Below, in pieces: positions 20,301-29,715 of a DNA stretch of 64,000 bases. Origin of the DNA: Nitrosospira sp. Nsp2 (GTDB lineage: Bacteria > Pseudomonadota > Gammaproteobacteria > Burkholderiales > Nitrosomonadaceae); contig NZ_QAOU01000005.1 of assembly GCF_003050965.1 (NCBI RefSeq), positions 163,399 through 227,398 of the forward strand, read 5' to 3'. Made by a program: the position numbers and the translations under genes. The stretch's first letter is position 1. The number at the start of each line of letters is the position of its first letter. The notes beneath the pieces are model-generated. The model had not been told where the DNA came from and did no database searches. It was given only the letters and a program-made list of their open reading frames with translations.

Positions 20301-20690
20301 ATGAAAAAAAGAACGATTCAAACTTCGGACGCACCCCAGGCGATCGGCACTTATTCCCAGGGGATACGGGTCAGCGGGGGAGACACTGTGTATATTTCCG
20401 GACAGATCGGCCTCGACCCCGTTTCTATGGAGATGGTCGCCGGGATCGATGATCAGATTCACCGGGTATTTCTAAACCTGACCGCCGTGGCAGCCGCAAG
20501 CGGCGGAAATTTAAGCGACATTGTCAAATTGAACGTGTACCTGACTGATCTTGGCAACTTTCAGAAGGTGAACGAAATTATGGCAAGCTACATCACAGCG
20601 CCCTATCCGGCGCGGGCGGCGATCGGGGTGTCAGCACTACCGCGTGGGGCGCTGGTGGAAATGGATGCGGTGCTGGTATTGGCTGAGTGA
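20301..20690 (+). CDS. ridA: 2-iminobutanoate/2-iminopropanoate deaminase RidA
   Basis: A 129-residue member of the RidA/YjgF/YER057c family. It hydrolyses reactive enamine/imine intermediates released by PLP enzymes such as threonine dehydratase. The key Arg lies in [22 protein letters not shown] textbook AAGGAG ribosome site stands before the ATG. Its stop codon overlaps the GTG start of recG by four bases, so recG is translationally coupled to it. Confidence 0.94.
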   Translation: MKKRTIQTSDAPQAIGTYSQGIRVSGGDTVYISGQIGLDPVSMEMVAGIDDQIHRVFLNLTAVAAASGGNLSDIVKLNVYLTDLGNFQKVNEIMASYITAPYPARAAIGVSALPRGALVEMDAVLVLAE

Positions 20691-22798
20691 AAGTCGATAT
20701 CAAACCCTCGACAATTCCAACCGCCAATCGCCCTGGCGGTAAGGCGCTACAGGAGAAGCTCGCCAAATTAGGTATCGCCGATGAGTTCGATCTGGTGCTG
20801 CATCTGCCATTGCGTTACGAGGATGAAACCCATCTTTATCCTATCCGGGACCTTCCTGAACGTAAAACAGTACAGGTCGAAGGCACGATCATCGACAATA
20901 AAGTCATGTACCGCCCGCGGCGGCAACTGATTTGCGGAGTGGATGACGGCAGCGGTGTGCTTTGGATACGCTTTCTCAATTTTTATGGCAGTCAGGTAAA
21001 TGCGTATTCGGTTGGCAAGCGAGTGCGGGTGCTGGGTGAAGCACGTCAAGGTTTTTTCGGCCCCGAAATGGTCCATCCCAAATGCCGCGTTGTATATGAA
21101 CAGGAACCGCTCGCTGACGCGCTCACGCCGATTTATCCCGCGACAGCGGGTCTTTCCTCCGACACCATTCGCAAACTGATTCTGCAAGCGCTACCGCAGG
21201 ACAGGGACGGCGAAAAGCAGTCGCACTTATCAGAAACTCTGCCCGATCAGGTTATAACGCGACATCGGCTTCGAGGTTTTGGGGACAGCGTGATTTTCTT
21301 GCACCAGCCGTCGCCGGACGCGTCCGCCCATCTATTGCAGGAACGCAGCCACCCCGCATGGCAGCGCATCAAGTTTGATGAACTGCTGGCGCAACAGCTA
21401 TCCATGCGCTTGCATTATCTGCAGCGCCGCGATGCGAGCGCACCTGTTCTGCCGCCAAAGAACAGGTTGACTAAAGCGCTGCTCGCATCACTGCCTTTCC
21501 AGCTCACCGACGGGCAGAAGAAAGCCTTTTCGGAAATCAGCAGAGATCTCGCGACAGCCCATCCAATGCAGCGGCTGTTGCAGGGCGATGTCGGCAGTGG
21601 CAAAACAATTGTGGCCGCACTCGCGGTTCTGCAGGCTATCGAAAATGATTACCAGGCGGCGCTGCTGGCACCAACCGAGATTCTTGCCGAGCAACATTAT
21701 CAAAAACTTTGCGCGTGGCTTGACCCGTTACTTACTCCGCTAGGTGTGACAATTGCCTGGTTAGTCGGCACGCAGAAAAAGAAACAGCGGGAAATCATGT
21801 TGGCCAATATCGCTTCAGGCAATGCCATGCTCGCGATCGGCACCCATGCATTATTCCAGGAACGGGTGGAGTTTAACCGGCTCGGACTGGCTGTAATCGA
21901 CGAGCAACACCGTTTTGGCGTTCACCAGCGGCTGGCGTTAAGAGAGAAAGGGTCCAGAAACAACTTGGCGGGCTCGACGCCGCATCAGTTAATGATGAGT
22001 GCAACGCCTATTCCCCGCACACTTTCGATGAGCTACTTTGCCGATCTGGATGTGTCGCTCATAGAAGGCTTGCCGCCGGGCAGAACACCAGTCGTGACCA
22101 GACTGGTCGCGGATACCCGCCGTGACGAAGTCACGGTACGCATCCGGGAAGCCTGCGGTAGCGGAAAACAGGCTTACTGGGTCTGCCCGCTGATTGAAGA
22201 ATCTGACGCTTTGCAGCTTAAGACCGCCCTCGACACGTACGAAACTTTGAACCTGACTTTTCCCGAATTAAAAATCGGCCTTATACATGGGCGGCTCGCG
22301 CCGCGGGAAAAATCGGGGATTATGGAATCCTTTGTGCAGGGCGAAATTCAGCTGCTAGTGGCGACGACGGTGATCGAAGTTGGCGTAGATGTGCCTAATG
22401 CATCGCTAATGGTCATCGAACATGCGGAACGCATGGGGCTGGCGCAACTGCACCAACTGCGAGGGCGTGTCGGGCGCGGCACGACAGGCGGAATATGCAT
22501 ACTGCTGTACCAGAAACCCCTGTCAGCAACGGCACGGGAAAGGCTGAGGATTATATTCGAACAAAACGATGGTTTTGAAATCGCGCGGCATGATCTCCGC
22601 CTTCGGGGCCCGGGCGAATTTTTGGGAGCCCGTCAGAGCGGCCTTCCTATGCTGCGCTTTGCTGATCCTGAAAAAGATGAGGAGTTGCTTGAGGCCGCCC
22701 GCGCTGCAGCAGACCAATTGTTGCGCGATTACCCGGACCATGCCCAACGCCATGTGCAGCGATGGCTTGGAAGAAGGAGTGAATACCTGCGGGTGTAA
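20687..22798 (+). CDS. recG: ATP-dependent DNA helicase RecG
   Basis: A 703-residue helicase that remodels stalled replication forks and Holliday junctions. The N-terminal wedge/OB domain is followed by superfamily 2 helicase motifs: Walker A GDVGSGKT (300-307), DEQHRFG (from 405), SATPIPRTL, and a C-terminal helicase domain with [15 protein letters not shown] and QLRGRVGRG. The start is a GTG within the ridA stop (GTGA overlap); there is no separate ribosome site. Length is normal. Confidence 0.96.
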   Translation: MKVDIKPSTIPTANRPGGKALQEKLAKLGIADEFDLVLHLPLRYEDETHLYPIRDLPERKTVQVEGTIIDNKVMYRPRRQLICGVDDGSGVLWIRFLNFYGSQVNAYSVGKRVRVLGEARQGFFGPEMVHPKCRVVYEQEPLADALTPIYPATAGLSSDTIRKLILQALPQDRDGEKQSHLSETLPDQVITRHRLRGFGDSVIFLHQPSPDASAHLLQERSHPAWQRIKFDELLAQQLSMRLHYLQRRDASAPVLPPKNRLTKALLASLPFQLTDGQKKAFSEISRDLATAHPMQRLLQGDVGSGKTIVAALAVLQAIENDYQAALLAPTEILAEQHYQKLCAWLDPLLTPLGVTIAWLVGTQKKKQREIMLANIASGNAMLAIGTHALFQERVEFNRLGLAVIDEQHRFGVHQRLALREKGSRNNLAGSTPHQLMMSATPIPRTLSMSYFADLDVSLIEGLPPGRTPVVTRLVADTRRDEVTVRIREACGSGKQAYWVCPLIEESDALQLKTALDTYETLNLTFPELKIGLIHGRLAPREKSGIMESFVQGEIQLLVATTVIEVGVDVPNASLMVIEHAERMGLAQLHQLRGRVGRGTTGGICILLYQKPLSATARERLRIIFEQNDGFEIARHDLRLRGPGEFLGARQSGLPMLRFADPEKDEELLEAARAAADQLLRDYPDHAQRHVQRWLGRRSEYLRV

Positions 22799-22882
22799 AC
22801 CGGCCGATACCAAGCCTTTGCGTTCAGGTTCGCCCATCCGGACCTGCTTATCAACCCGACTTGATTCGCCGGGTAACAATGA

Positions 22883-23668
22883 ATGATTTTACAAACAAAC
22901 AATCTAACTCTGGAATATCCTGGCAAACTGCTGTGCCGTAACTTGACCTTGACTATTCATCCAGGCGAATGCTGGGCGATACTCGGTCAGAACGGTTGCG
23001 GCAAGACTACTTTGATACACGCGCTGGGTGGTCTGCATGACGTTGAGGCAGCTTACGCGTCATCTATCATGGTCGCAGGGAAGGCACCCCGAGCTTGGGC
23101 CAGGCGCGAGCTTGCACGCCATCTCGGCATCCTGTTGCAGGAAGAAACGGGTGATTTCTGGGGGAATGTGTTTGAATATGTATTGCTGGGGCGGCACCCC
23201 CACTTGAACGATATGTTCGGCTTTCGAGACGTCGACCACGAAATGACGGTTCGAGCCATGGAGCGCATGCAACTGATGGGGATCGCCCGCCGCTCCCTCG
23301 TCACGCTATCTGGCGGAGAGCGTCAACGCGCGCGAATCGCCTTGTTGCTTGCCCAGTCGCCACAATGCCTGTTGCTGGACGAACCACTGCAACATCTGGA
23401 CTTGCGCCATCAGGTGGGCGTAATGGCGTTGTTCAGGGAATTGGCCCGGCAAGGCAAGGCATTGGTAATGGTGCTTCACGACGTCGGCTGGGCTAGCCAC
23501 TTCTGCGACCATGCTCTGATGCTGTTCGATGATGGAAGCACAATTGCTGGACCCGTAGAGACGGTGCTCAACCGCGGTAATCTTGAAACTTTATACCAAT
23601 GCGGCATAAACGAACTCCCGCTGGGACGCGGACGTCATTTCGTGCCGGATTTGACGCCAAGTGTATAA
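22883..23668 (+). CDS. Orphan ABC-type transport ATPase (metallophore/haem/B12 importer type)
   Basis: A 261-residue ATP-binding protein like FepC, HmuV and BtuD. Walker A GQNGCGKTT lies near residue 35, the signature is LSGGERQRARIALLLAQ and Walker B is CLLLDEPLQHLD. It has no membrane segment, and neither a permease nor a binding protein gene lies nearby; neighbours are recG and pcnB. It must serve a permease encoded elsewhere, or have another role. A second ATG just upstream could be used, as no strong ribosome site settles the start. Confidence 0.85.
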   Translation: MILQTNNLTLEYPGKLLCRNLTLTIHPGECWAILGQNGCGKTTLIHALGGLHDVEAAYASSIMVAGKAPRAWARRELARHLGILLQEETGDFWGNVFEYVLLGRHPHLNDMFGFRDVDHEMTVRAMERMQLMGIARRSLVTLSGGERQRARIALLLAQSPQCLLLDEPLQHLDLRHQVGVMALFRELARQGKALVMVLHDVGWASHFCDHALMLFDDGSTIAGPVETVLNRGNLETLYQCGINELPLGRGRHFVPDLTPSV

Positions 23669-23698
23669 TTGGCAACTTGATGCTTTTCTTGGTACGTA

Positions 23699-25156
23699 AT
23701 GATCCGTCAACTTCTTCACCGCGTATTCGGCCGTAACACCTCCGCCCCTTCCGCCACGCGCGCCTCATCCTCCAGCCCGCGTATCATTCCTCGTGAACAA
23801 CACGGCATTGCACGTGACCATATCCACCCGTGCGCGTTGAAAGTCACGTCCGGCTTGCAGGAAGCGGGATACGCCGCTTTCATCGTCGGTGGAGCGGCTC
23901 GCGATCTGCTCCTCGGACTGGAACCAAAAGATTTTGATGTGGCGACAAACGCCACACCTGAGGAAGTGCGAGCGATTTTCCGCCGCTCGCGCATTATCGG
24001 CCGGCGTTTCCGGTTGGTTCATGTCATGTGCGGGGCCGAGACAGTGGAAGTATCGACCTTTCGAGGCGGTCCCTCAGGGCCCCCAAGTCCTCCAAGTCTT
24101 CCAAGTCTTCCAAGTCTTCCAGGTCCCTCGGGTAACGGTGAAAACGGTGAGACACTTCACGCTCACGCCGACGAGCACGGAAGGCTATTGCGGGATAACG
24201 TATTCGGAAGCCAGGAGGAGGACGCCAAACGGCGCGACTTCACTGTCAACGCGCTATTTTTTGATCCGGTCCAGGAAGAGCTCTGGGATTATTTGAACGG
24301 CTATGAGGATCTCAAGGCGGGGCGCCTCAAAATCATTGGCGACCCGGTGCGGCGCTACCGGGAAGATCCAATACGGATGCTGCGCGTGGTTCGGCTTGCG
24401 GCCAAACTCGACATGCAGATAGACCCGAATACCGCCGCGCCAATTGGCGATCTTGCTCCGCTGTTGCGGAATGTGCCCCCCTCGCGATTATTTGAAGAGA
24501 TGTTGAAACTGCTCCTGTCCGGTCACGCGTTATCCTGTGTGGTGGATTTGCGTACCCGAGGGCTGCACCATGGGCTGCTGCCAATGCTGGACGTGATACT
24601 GGAGCAGCCACTTGGCGAACGCTTTATTACGCTTGCGCTCAAAAATACCGATGAGCGGGTGCGTAAGGAAAAGCCGGTGTCCCCCGGGTTCCTTTTTGCC
24701 GCCTTGCTTTGGCACGAAGTGCTCGCGGCTTGGAACGCACGTCAGTCAACTGGCGAGAAGCCAGTCCATGCGCTGCATCAGGCGATGAGCGACGTGCTTG
24801 CGGTGCAAAACGAGAATCTGGCAATTCCGCGCAGATACGATGCCATTATGAAGGAAATATGGGCGATGCAGTCCCGCTTTACGGGCCGCTCCGGTCGCAG
24901 ACCGTTTCGCTTGCTGGAACATCCCCGTTTTCGCGCAGCGTACGATTTCATGTTATTGCGGTGCGAAAGTGGTGAGATAGAGATGGAGCTCGGCAAATGG
25001 TGGGAAGAATTTCAGCATGCACCCGCTGGAGAACGCGAAGCCATGCTGCTGAAGGATGACGCGCCAAGGAAGCGCCGAAGGACTCGGGGCCGAAAAAAAT
25101 CAGCCCCTGCCAATACGTCGGCAGCCGACAACACCATTGTTGAGACCTCGGAATAG
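23699..25156 (+). CDS. pcnB: Poly(A) polymerase I
   Basis: A 485-residue class II nucleotidyltransferase that adds 3' poly(A) tails to RNA and so promotes decay. The active site shows GGAARDLLLG and the metal-binding Asp78-Phe-Asp80, followed by RRSRIIGRRFRLVHV, which favours poly(A) polymerase over tRNA CCA transferase. The C-terminus is basic (RKRRRTRGRKKS), as usual. Odd feature: residues about 125-150 hold a Pro/Ser/Leu repeat encoded by 9-bp units, placed in the loop before the conserved RRDFTVNALF. First of a compact pcnB-folK-kinase group. Confidence 0.94.
   Translation: MIRQLLHRVFGRNTSAPSATRASSSSPRIIPREQHGIARDHIHPCALKVTSGLQEAGYAAFIVGGAARDLLLGLEPKDFDVATNATPEEVRAIFRRSRIIGRRFRLVHVMCGAETVEVSTFRGGPSGPPSPPSLPSLPSLPGPSGNGENGETLHAHADEHGRLLRDNVFGSQEEDAKRRDFTVNALFFDPVQEELWDYLNGYEDLKAGRLKIIGDPVRRYREDPIRMLRVVRLAAKLDMQIDPNTAAPIGDLAPLLRNVPPSRLFEEMLKLLLSGHALSCVVDLRTRGLHHGLLPMLDVILEQPLGERFITLALKNTDERVRKEKPVSPGFLFAALLWHEVLAAWNARQSTGEKPVHALHQAMSDVLAVQNENLAIPRRYDAIMKEIWAMQSRFTGRSGRRPFRLLEHPRFRAAYDFMLLRCESGEIEMELGKWWEEFQHAPAGEREAMLLKDDAPRKRRRTRGRKKSAPANTSAADNTIVETSE
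24083..24127 (+). repeat. In-frame 9-bp minisatellite inside pcnB
   Basis: Five 9-bp units: CCAAGTCCT, three exact copies of CCAAGTCTT, and CCAGGTCCC. Read in the pcnB frame they give Pro-Ser-Pro/Leu triplets, residues 129-143. As the unit is a multiple of three, gain or loss of copies keeps the gene open. Confidence 0.9.
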
Positions 25157-25161
25157 GTCAC

Positions 25162-25668
25162 ATGTCACAGCACCGCGTCGCGACTAACCATGCGGCATAT
25201 ATCGGCCTGGGCAGTAATATGGCCGAGCCTGTAGCGCAAATCCGGAAGGCGCTGGACGAGCTGGCGCGTCTTCCGTCGAGCCACCTCCTGGCGTTTTCCT
25301 CACTCTACCGCACCGCCCCGGTGGGAAAACTGGATCAGCCAGATTTCATCAACGCGGTGGCGCTGATCGAAACTGGCTTGCCGCCGCACGATCTGCTTAA
25401 AGCCCTGCTCGAAATCGAGCAGGGTCATGGGCGAGTGCGTGAATATCGCAACGGCCCGCGGACTCTCGATCTCGACATCCTCCTGTACGACGATCTGCAC
25501 TGCAGCGACTGTCACCTGACTCTGCCTCATCCGCGTATGCATCAACGGGCGTTTGTGCTACGCCCGCTTTTCGAAATCGCGCCGGACTGCCGCATTTCCG
25601 GTTACGGCGCCATCGCGGAATTGCTCAGGGCGTGCTCCGGACAGCAACTCGAAAGAGAGCCGGGATAA
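25162..25668 (+). CDS. folK: 2-amino-4-hydroxy-6-hydroxymethyldihydropteridine pyrophosphokinase
   Basis: A 168-residue cytosolic enzyme of folate synthesis, transferring pyrophosphate from ATP to hydroxymethyl-dihydropterin. Conserved stretches: YIGLGSNM, SSLYRTAPVGKLDQPDFINAV, and GPRTLDLDILLYDD with the metal-binding Asp pair, then LPHPRMHQRAFVLRPL. It starts five bases after pcnB and its stop abuts the next gene, so it is part of the same transcription unit. Confidence 0.95.
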   Translation: MSQHRVATNHAAYIGLGSNMAEPVAQIRKALDELARLPSSHLLAFSSLYRTAPVGKLDQPDFINAVALIETGLPPHDLLKALLEIEQGHGRVREYRNGPRTLDLDILLYDDLHCSDCHLTLPHPRMHQRAFVLRPLFEIAPDCRISGYGAIAELLRACSGQQLEREPG

Positions 25669-26310
25669 GTGAATCTCGCGGATTATCGTTACATCGTTAT
25701 CGAGGGACCGATAGGCGCGGGCAAGACCAGCCTGGCACGCTGCATGGCTACTCGCCTGGGTTGTGAACTCCTGCTTGAACAACCCGCGGAAAACCCGTTT
25801 CTCGAAAAGTTCTATGGGGACATTCCCCGATACGCCCTTTCTACACAATTGTTTTTTTTGTTTCAGCGAGTTAATCAGCTCCAGGAACTGGCTCAGATCG
25901 ATATGTTCAGCAATACGACCGTGAGCGACTTCATGCTTGACAAGGATCCGCTGTTCGCGAGGCTCACGTTAAATGATGCCGAGTATGATCTGTACCGCAA
26001 AATTTATCATCACCTGCAACCGGAAGCGCCCCTGCCCGACCTGGTGATTTATTTGCAGGCGTCTCCTTCCACGCTAGTCGAACGTGTAAAAAGGCGAGGC
26101 AACGCCTTTGAAAATAAAATTTCGGAAGAATACTTATGGCAGTTGGCGGATAGTTACACGAGGTTCTTTCACCAATATGAAGCTGCCCCCTTGATGATCA
26201 TAAACAGCGAAAATTTAAATTTCGCTGATAGGCAGGAGGATTTTGATTTATTGTTGAAACAGGTGGAGCAGATGCGCGGCCCCAGGGAATATTTTAATTT
26301 CGGGATCTAG
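25669..26310 (+). CDS. Deoxynucleoside kinase (dGK/dCK/TK2 type)
   Basis: A 213-residue P-loop kinase that phosphorylates deoxynucleosides for salvage. The P-loop is IEGPIGAGKTSLA, followed by LLEQPAENPFLEKFY, LFFLFQRVNQLQ and a lid-like VKRRGNAFENKISEEYL. GTG start immediately after the folK stop. Genes of this type between folK and panB occur in many betaproteobacteria. Substrate preference (dG, dA or other) cannot be read from the sequence. Confidence 0.88.
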   Translation: MNLADYRYIVIEGPIGAGKTSLARCMATRLGCELLLEQPAENPFLEKFYGDIPRYALSTQLFFLFQRVNQLQELAQIDMFSNTTVSDFMLDKDPLFARLTLNDAEYDLYRKIYHHLQPEAPLPDLVIYLQASPSTLVERVKRRGNAFENKISEEYLWQLADSYTRFFHQYEAAPLMIINSENLNFADRQEDFDLLLKQVEQMRGPREYFNFGI

Positions 26311-26445
26311 GGAACTCCCGAACATCGCGAACACGTTCCACCCGCCTGTGATCCCGGCCCCTGGATGAATGCGTCGGGGCGGCGAGGTTACGGCGTACAG
26401 ATATTTTTATTCGACTATACGATGCACTACAGTAGGAGTTCAGGC

Positions 26446-27237
26446 ATGCGAACCACGCAAGACGCTATACAAAAAATGCGGGACGATGGGGAGAAGATCG
26501 CCGTCCTGACGTGCTACGACGCAAGCTTTGCGGCATTGCTGGAAAATGCCGGCGTGGACATCTTGCTGGTGGGAGATTCTCTGGGTAACGTACTCCAGGG
26601 GGAAGAAAGCACTCTGCCCGTTACGCTGGATGACATGATTTACCACACCCGCTGCGTAAAGCGGGGGTCGAGCAAGGCGCTCATTATGGCAGACATGCCG
26701 TTCGGCACGTCTCAGGTAAGTCCCGAAGCGACATTCGAAAATGCCGCAGAGCTCCTGGCTGCGGGCGCAAATATGGTCAAGCTCGAGGGCGGCACCATTA
26801 TGGCCGAAACGGTCGCATTCCTCACGCAGCGCGGGATACCTGTCTGTGCCCATATCGGATTAACGCCGCAATCGGTGCATCAGTTAGGCGGCTACAAGGT
26901 CCAAGGCACGACTGACTATCAGGCTCGACAGGTGCTGGAGGACGCGGTTGCCCTGGAAAAAGCGGGAGCAAGTATGCTCTTGATGGAGGTTGTTCCCGCC
27001 GTGCTGGCGGAAAAGGTGACCAGGACGCTATCTATTCCAACGATTGGTATCGGCGCAGGAGCCAATTGTTCGGCTCAGGTGTTGGTACTTTATGACATGC
27101 TGGGTATCTATTCCGGCAAGAAAGCCAGATTCATGAGAAACTTTATGACGGGCGCAACCAGTATCCATGAAGCGGCAACAAATTATGTGAGCGCCGTCAA
27201 GAGTGGCGAATTTCCAGGGCCAGAGCATGCGTTTTAG
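26446..27237 (+). CDS. panB: 3-methyl-2-oxobutanoate hydroxymethyltransferase
   Basis: A 263-residue enzyme of pantothenate synthesis, making ketopantoate from 2-oxoisovalerate and methylene-tetrahydrofolate. Conserved: [63 protein letters not shown] and IGIGAG. The ATG at 26446 was chosen because AGGAG lies seven bases before it and the length matches the family; an upstream ATG at 26365 would add 27 unconserved residues. panC follows. Confidence 0.95.
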   Translation: MRTTQDAIQKMRDDGEKIAVLTCYDASFAALLENAGVDILLVGDSLGNVLQGEESTLPVTLDDMIYHTRCVKRGSSKALIMADMPFGTSQVSPEATFENAAELLAAGANMVKLEGGTIMAETVAFLTQRGIPVCAHIGLTPQSVHQLGGYKVQGTTDYQARQVLEDAVALEKAGASMLLMEVVPAVLAEKVTRTLSIPTIGIGAGANCSAQVLVLYDMLGIYSGKKARFMRNFMTGATSIHEAATNYVSAVKSGEFPGPEHAF

Positions 27238-27247
27238 CTTGGGTTGA

Positions 27248-28087
27248 GTGTTGGACGTCCTGACCGACATCTCATCCTTGCGGGAGAGACTTAAGCGCGA
27301 ATCTTCCGTCTCTCTTGTGCCCACAATGGGAGGTTTGCACGACGGCCATCTCTCGCTTGTTCGCCTTGCGCGGATGAAGGCAGACTGTGTGGTCACCAGT
27401 ATTTTTGTAAATCGCCTGCAGTTCTCGCCCACCGAAGACTTCGACCGGTATCCCCGAGCCCTGGCGGATGACTGTAAGCTATTGGAGCAGTCGGGCACAT
27501 CCGTGGTCTTTGCGCCCTCCGAGCACACACTCTATCCCGTACTTCAGGAATTTATGGTTGAGCCCCCGCCCATTGCAAACAGCCTGGAAGGCGAGTTTCG
27601 CCCCGGGTTTTTCCGCGGGGTGGCGACGGTGGTGCTGAAGCTTTTCAATATTGTGCAACCGCAGATCGCGGTCTTTGGCAAAAAAGATTACCAGCAGTTG
27701 CACCTGGTGCGGGAACTGGTGAGACAGTTCAACTATTCTCTTGAAATTGTTGCGGGGGAGACTGTTCGTGCACCCGATAATTTGGCCCTGAGCTCCCGCA
27801 ACCGCTACCTCACCCCCGAAACACGCGCCGAGGCGGCGCGGTTGTATCAAGTCTTGGCGCAAGTCAAAAACCAAATAGAAAAGGGCAATACATGTTTTGA
27901 TGACCTGGAGAGGAACGCAACAGGAATTCTTTTTGAACACGGCTGGAAAACCGATTACATCTCGATACGGCACACCCATACCCTGGCCCCGGCGCACGAG
28001 GGCGACGAGGACATGGTGGTGCTCGGTGCAGCCCAGTTGAGGGGAACGCGGTTAATTGACAACGTAGAATTGCATTTAGAATCGTGA
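27248..28087 (+). CDS. panC: Pantothenate synthetase
   Basis: A 279-residue ATP-dependent ligase joining pantoate and beta-alanine. The HxGH nucleotide motif reads LHDGH (His31, His34) after VPTMGG; VFGKKDYQQL and LALSSRNRYL are also typical. Start is GTG at 27248, with TTG at 27251 as an alternative; neither has a strong ribosome site. Ten bases separate it from panB. Its own methionine-rich family features are otherwise complete. Confidence 0.94.
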   Translation: MLDVLTDISSLRERLKRESSVSLVPTMGGLHDGHLSLVRLARMKADCVVTSIFVNRLQFSPTEDFDRYPRALADDCKLLEQSGTSVVFAPSEHTLYPVLQEFMVEPPPIANSLEGEFRPGFFRGVATVVLKLFNIVQPQIAVFGKKDYQQLHLVRELVRQFNYSLEIVAGETVRAPDNLALSSRNRYLTPETRAEAARLYQVLAQVKNQIEKGNTCFDDLERNATGILFEHGWKTDYISIRHTHTLAPAHEGDEDMVVLGAAQLRGTRLIDNVELHLES

Positions 28088-28132
28088 AAGCACGATTGAT
28101 ACCACTCGAACCCCCGCCTTCACTTATCCCAT

Positions 28133-28163
28133 TCATCCAGCCCATCCAGTCTATCCAGTCCAG
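28133..28163 (+). repeat. Short period-9 direct repeat downstream of panC
   Basis: Units TCATCCAGC, CCATCCAGT, CTATCCAGT and a partial CCAG. Non-coding as far as can be seen. Same period as the pcnB minisatellite but a different unit. Confidence 0.7.
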
Positions 28164-28591
28164 TTTGCAATACAACGCTTTTCTCAAAAATTCAATCCCG
28201 CCGCAGGTTTAGAAACAGGCGTCCCGTACTGATTGACTGGCGTGCAATCTGGCACGGGTCGTACTCCAACATCGAACCTCGAATTACGGCTGGGCATGAG
28301 TAGTTCCCACGACCCCAGTCGCATCACATCACCTGGAAGGAGACGTAACACAACTTGGATAAGTCACTCCAGCCAGATGAGGCTGCCGATTCCGTTACCG
28401 CGGGGTCTCGTGCCGATCTTGGTGAAGCTGTAACTGATTGAATATTTTACGTTTTATACCGTCTCCGTCTGGAGACATGATAAAATCGTTATTATTCAGG
28501 CAGTTAAAGTCGGAAATCCGTTTTTAGTTGCTGGAAGGCAACAACCTGGGACCAAGTAAAACGTAGCTGATCGTCCTGAGCTTATCTTAAG

Positions 28592-28619
28592 TTGCTGTTT
28601 CTCAGCATTTTTATATTAT
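28592..28619 (+). promoter_or_regulatory. Candidate sigma-70 promoter for the Crp-type gene
   Basis: TTGCTG at 28592-28597 and TATTAT at 28614-28619 with 16 bases between. Chosen by eye in an AT-rich stretch; not unique enough to be sure. Confidence 0.3.
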
Positions 28620-28853
28620 GGCACGAAAAATGCTTAATAGACATTGATTCACCGTGGGTGGTGTTCCCGATACGGGTTCCCGAATAACCGGGGTGAATCT
28701 GATAAAAAAAGCTTGGCGGGCCAACAAACAGCCGAGGAGAGAAAGCGTGGCACACGTTGAGTCAGGCTAACGTTTCCGGACCCTGCCTTGACCGCGTAAT
28801 TCAGCGACGCATAAATCTTGGGCGCAGCCCCAATACAAGGAGGTATCTTAATT

Positions 28854-29627
28854 ATGTTTTCCCTGCACAGCCCGAAGCAAAATCGGATTCTTGCCGCACT
28901 GCCGGCGGAAGATTATGCGCGGCTTCTACCTTATCTCGAATTCACGGCGATGCCGTTGGGCCAAACAATTTATGAGCCGGGATCGCCTATTTCGCACTTG
29001 TATTTTCCGACGAACAGCATTGTTGCGCCCTTGTATGGTATGCAAAATGGGGCATCGGTACGGCTTGCGATTATCGGCAACGAGGGCCTTACGGGTATTT
29101 CCTCTCTATTGGGTGGGGGTGGCACCCCGGCTGGTGTCGTGGTGCAAAGCGCGGGAGATGGGTACAGGGTTAAAGCGAGCGTAATAAAGCAAGAATTCGA
29201 TTTGAAAGGAAAGTTACAACACCTGGTGTTGTGCTTCACCCAGGCACTGATGACGCAAACTGCGCAAAACGCAGTTTGCAATCGCCATCACAACATCGAG
29301 CAGCAGCTATGCCGCTTTCTACTGATGAGCCTTGATCGTTTACCCGGTCATGAGTTGCAGATGACACATGAGCAGATCGCTGTCATGTTGGGCGTACGCA
29401 GGGAAAGTGTAACGCAGGCTGCCCTTAAGCTGCAGATGATTGGAGCCATTCAATACAGCCGTGGACATATTGCCGTGCTGGATCGCGAGGAGCTGGAAAA
29501 TACCGTGTGTGAATGTTACACCGTCGTAAACAATGAATACGAACGCCTGTTCTGCAATAATAGCTGCGCGACTGCAGATGTTGCCGTCACCAGGAAAACC
29601 AGCAAAGAGTTGTGGTCTGTGAGCTGA
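28854..29627 (+). CDS. Crp/Fnr-family transcriptional regulator
   Basis: A 257-residue regulator with an N-terminal cyclic-nucleotide-like beta-barrel (about residues 10-140) and a C-terminal winged-helix HTH (about 165-225, MTHEQIAVMLGVRRESVTQAALKLQ). The barrel lacks the Fnr cysteine cluster and the clear cAMP-binding Arg-Ser pocket, so its ligand is unknown. Several cysteines at the C-terminus (ENTVCECY, LFCNNSC) are notable but their role is unclear. AAGGAGGT lies eight bases before the ATG at 28854, which decides the start over one 36 bases upstream. Single gene closed by a strong terminator. Confidence 0.88.
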   Translation: MFSLHSPKQNRILAALPAEDYARLLPYLEFTAMPLGQTIYEPGSPISHLYFPTNSIVAPLYGMQNGASVRLAIIGNEGLTGISSLLGGGGTPAGVVVQSAGDGYRVKASVIKQEFDLKGKLQHLVLCFTQALMTQTAQNAVCNRHHNIEQQLCRFLLMSLDRLPGHELQMTHEQIAVMLGVRRESVTQAALKLQMIGAIQYSRGHIAVLDREELENTVCECYTVVNNEYERLFCNNSCATADVAVTRKTSKELWSVS

Positions 29628-29635
29628 GGAGAGCC

Positions 29636-29706
29636 CCGGTCTACTCAGCGAGCACCAGGTTCCCCCCCTCCCCTAACCCTGGTGCAAGTTGAGTAGACCG
29701 GTTTTT
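29636..29706 (+). terminator. Strong intrinsic terminator after the Crp-type gene
   Basis: CCGGTCTACTCA (29636-29647) pairs with TGAGTAGACCGG (29690-29701), and inside it GCACCAGG pairs with CCTGGTGC, enclosing a C-rich loop. TTTTT follows at 29702-29706. It lies 8 bases after the stop and abuts the convergent acnA end. Confidence 0.9.
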
Positions 29707-29715
29707 AACCAGCGA

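Larger units (their letters stand above)
28088..28853. other. Long leader/intergenic region before the Crp-type gene
   Basis: About 770 bases without a supported gene. It contains a short period-9 repeat at 28133-28163 (CCATCCAGT-like units), a hairpin CGTGC-GCACG near 28242, and an inverted repeat GTCTCC (28461-28466) / GGAGAC (28471-28476). A possible sigma-70 promoter is TTGCTG (28592-28597), 16 bases, TATTAT (28614-28619), which would leave an untranslated leader of about 230 bases. Confidence 0.5.

Noticed and set aside
27864..28187. Minus-strand frame over the end of panC containing the period-9 repeat
   Set aside because: Overlaps panC antisense; the Trp-rich stretch comes from the DNA repeat.
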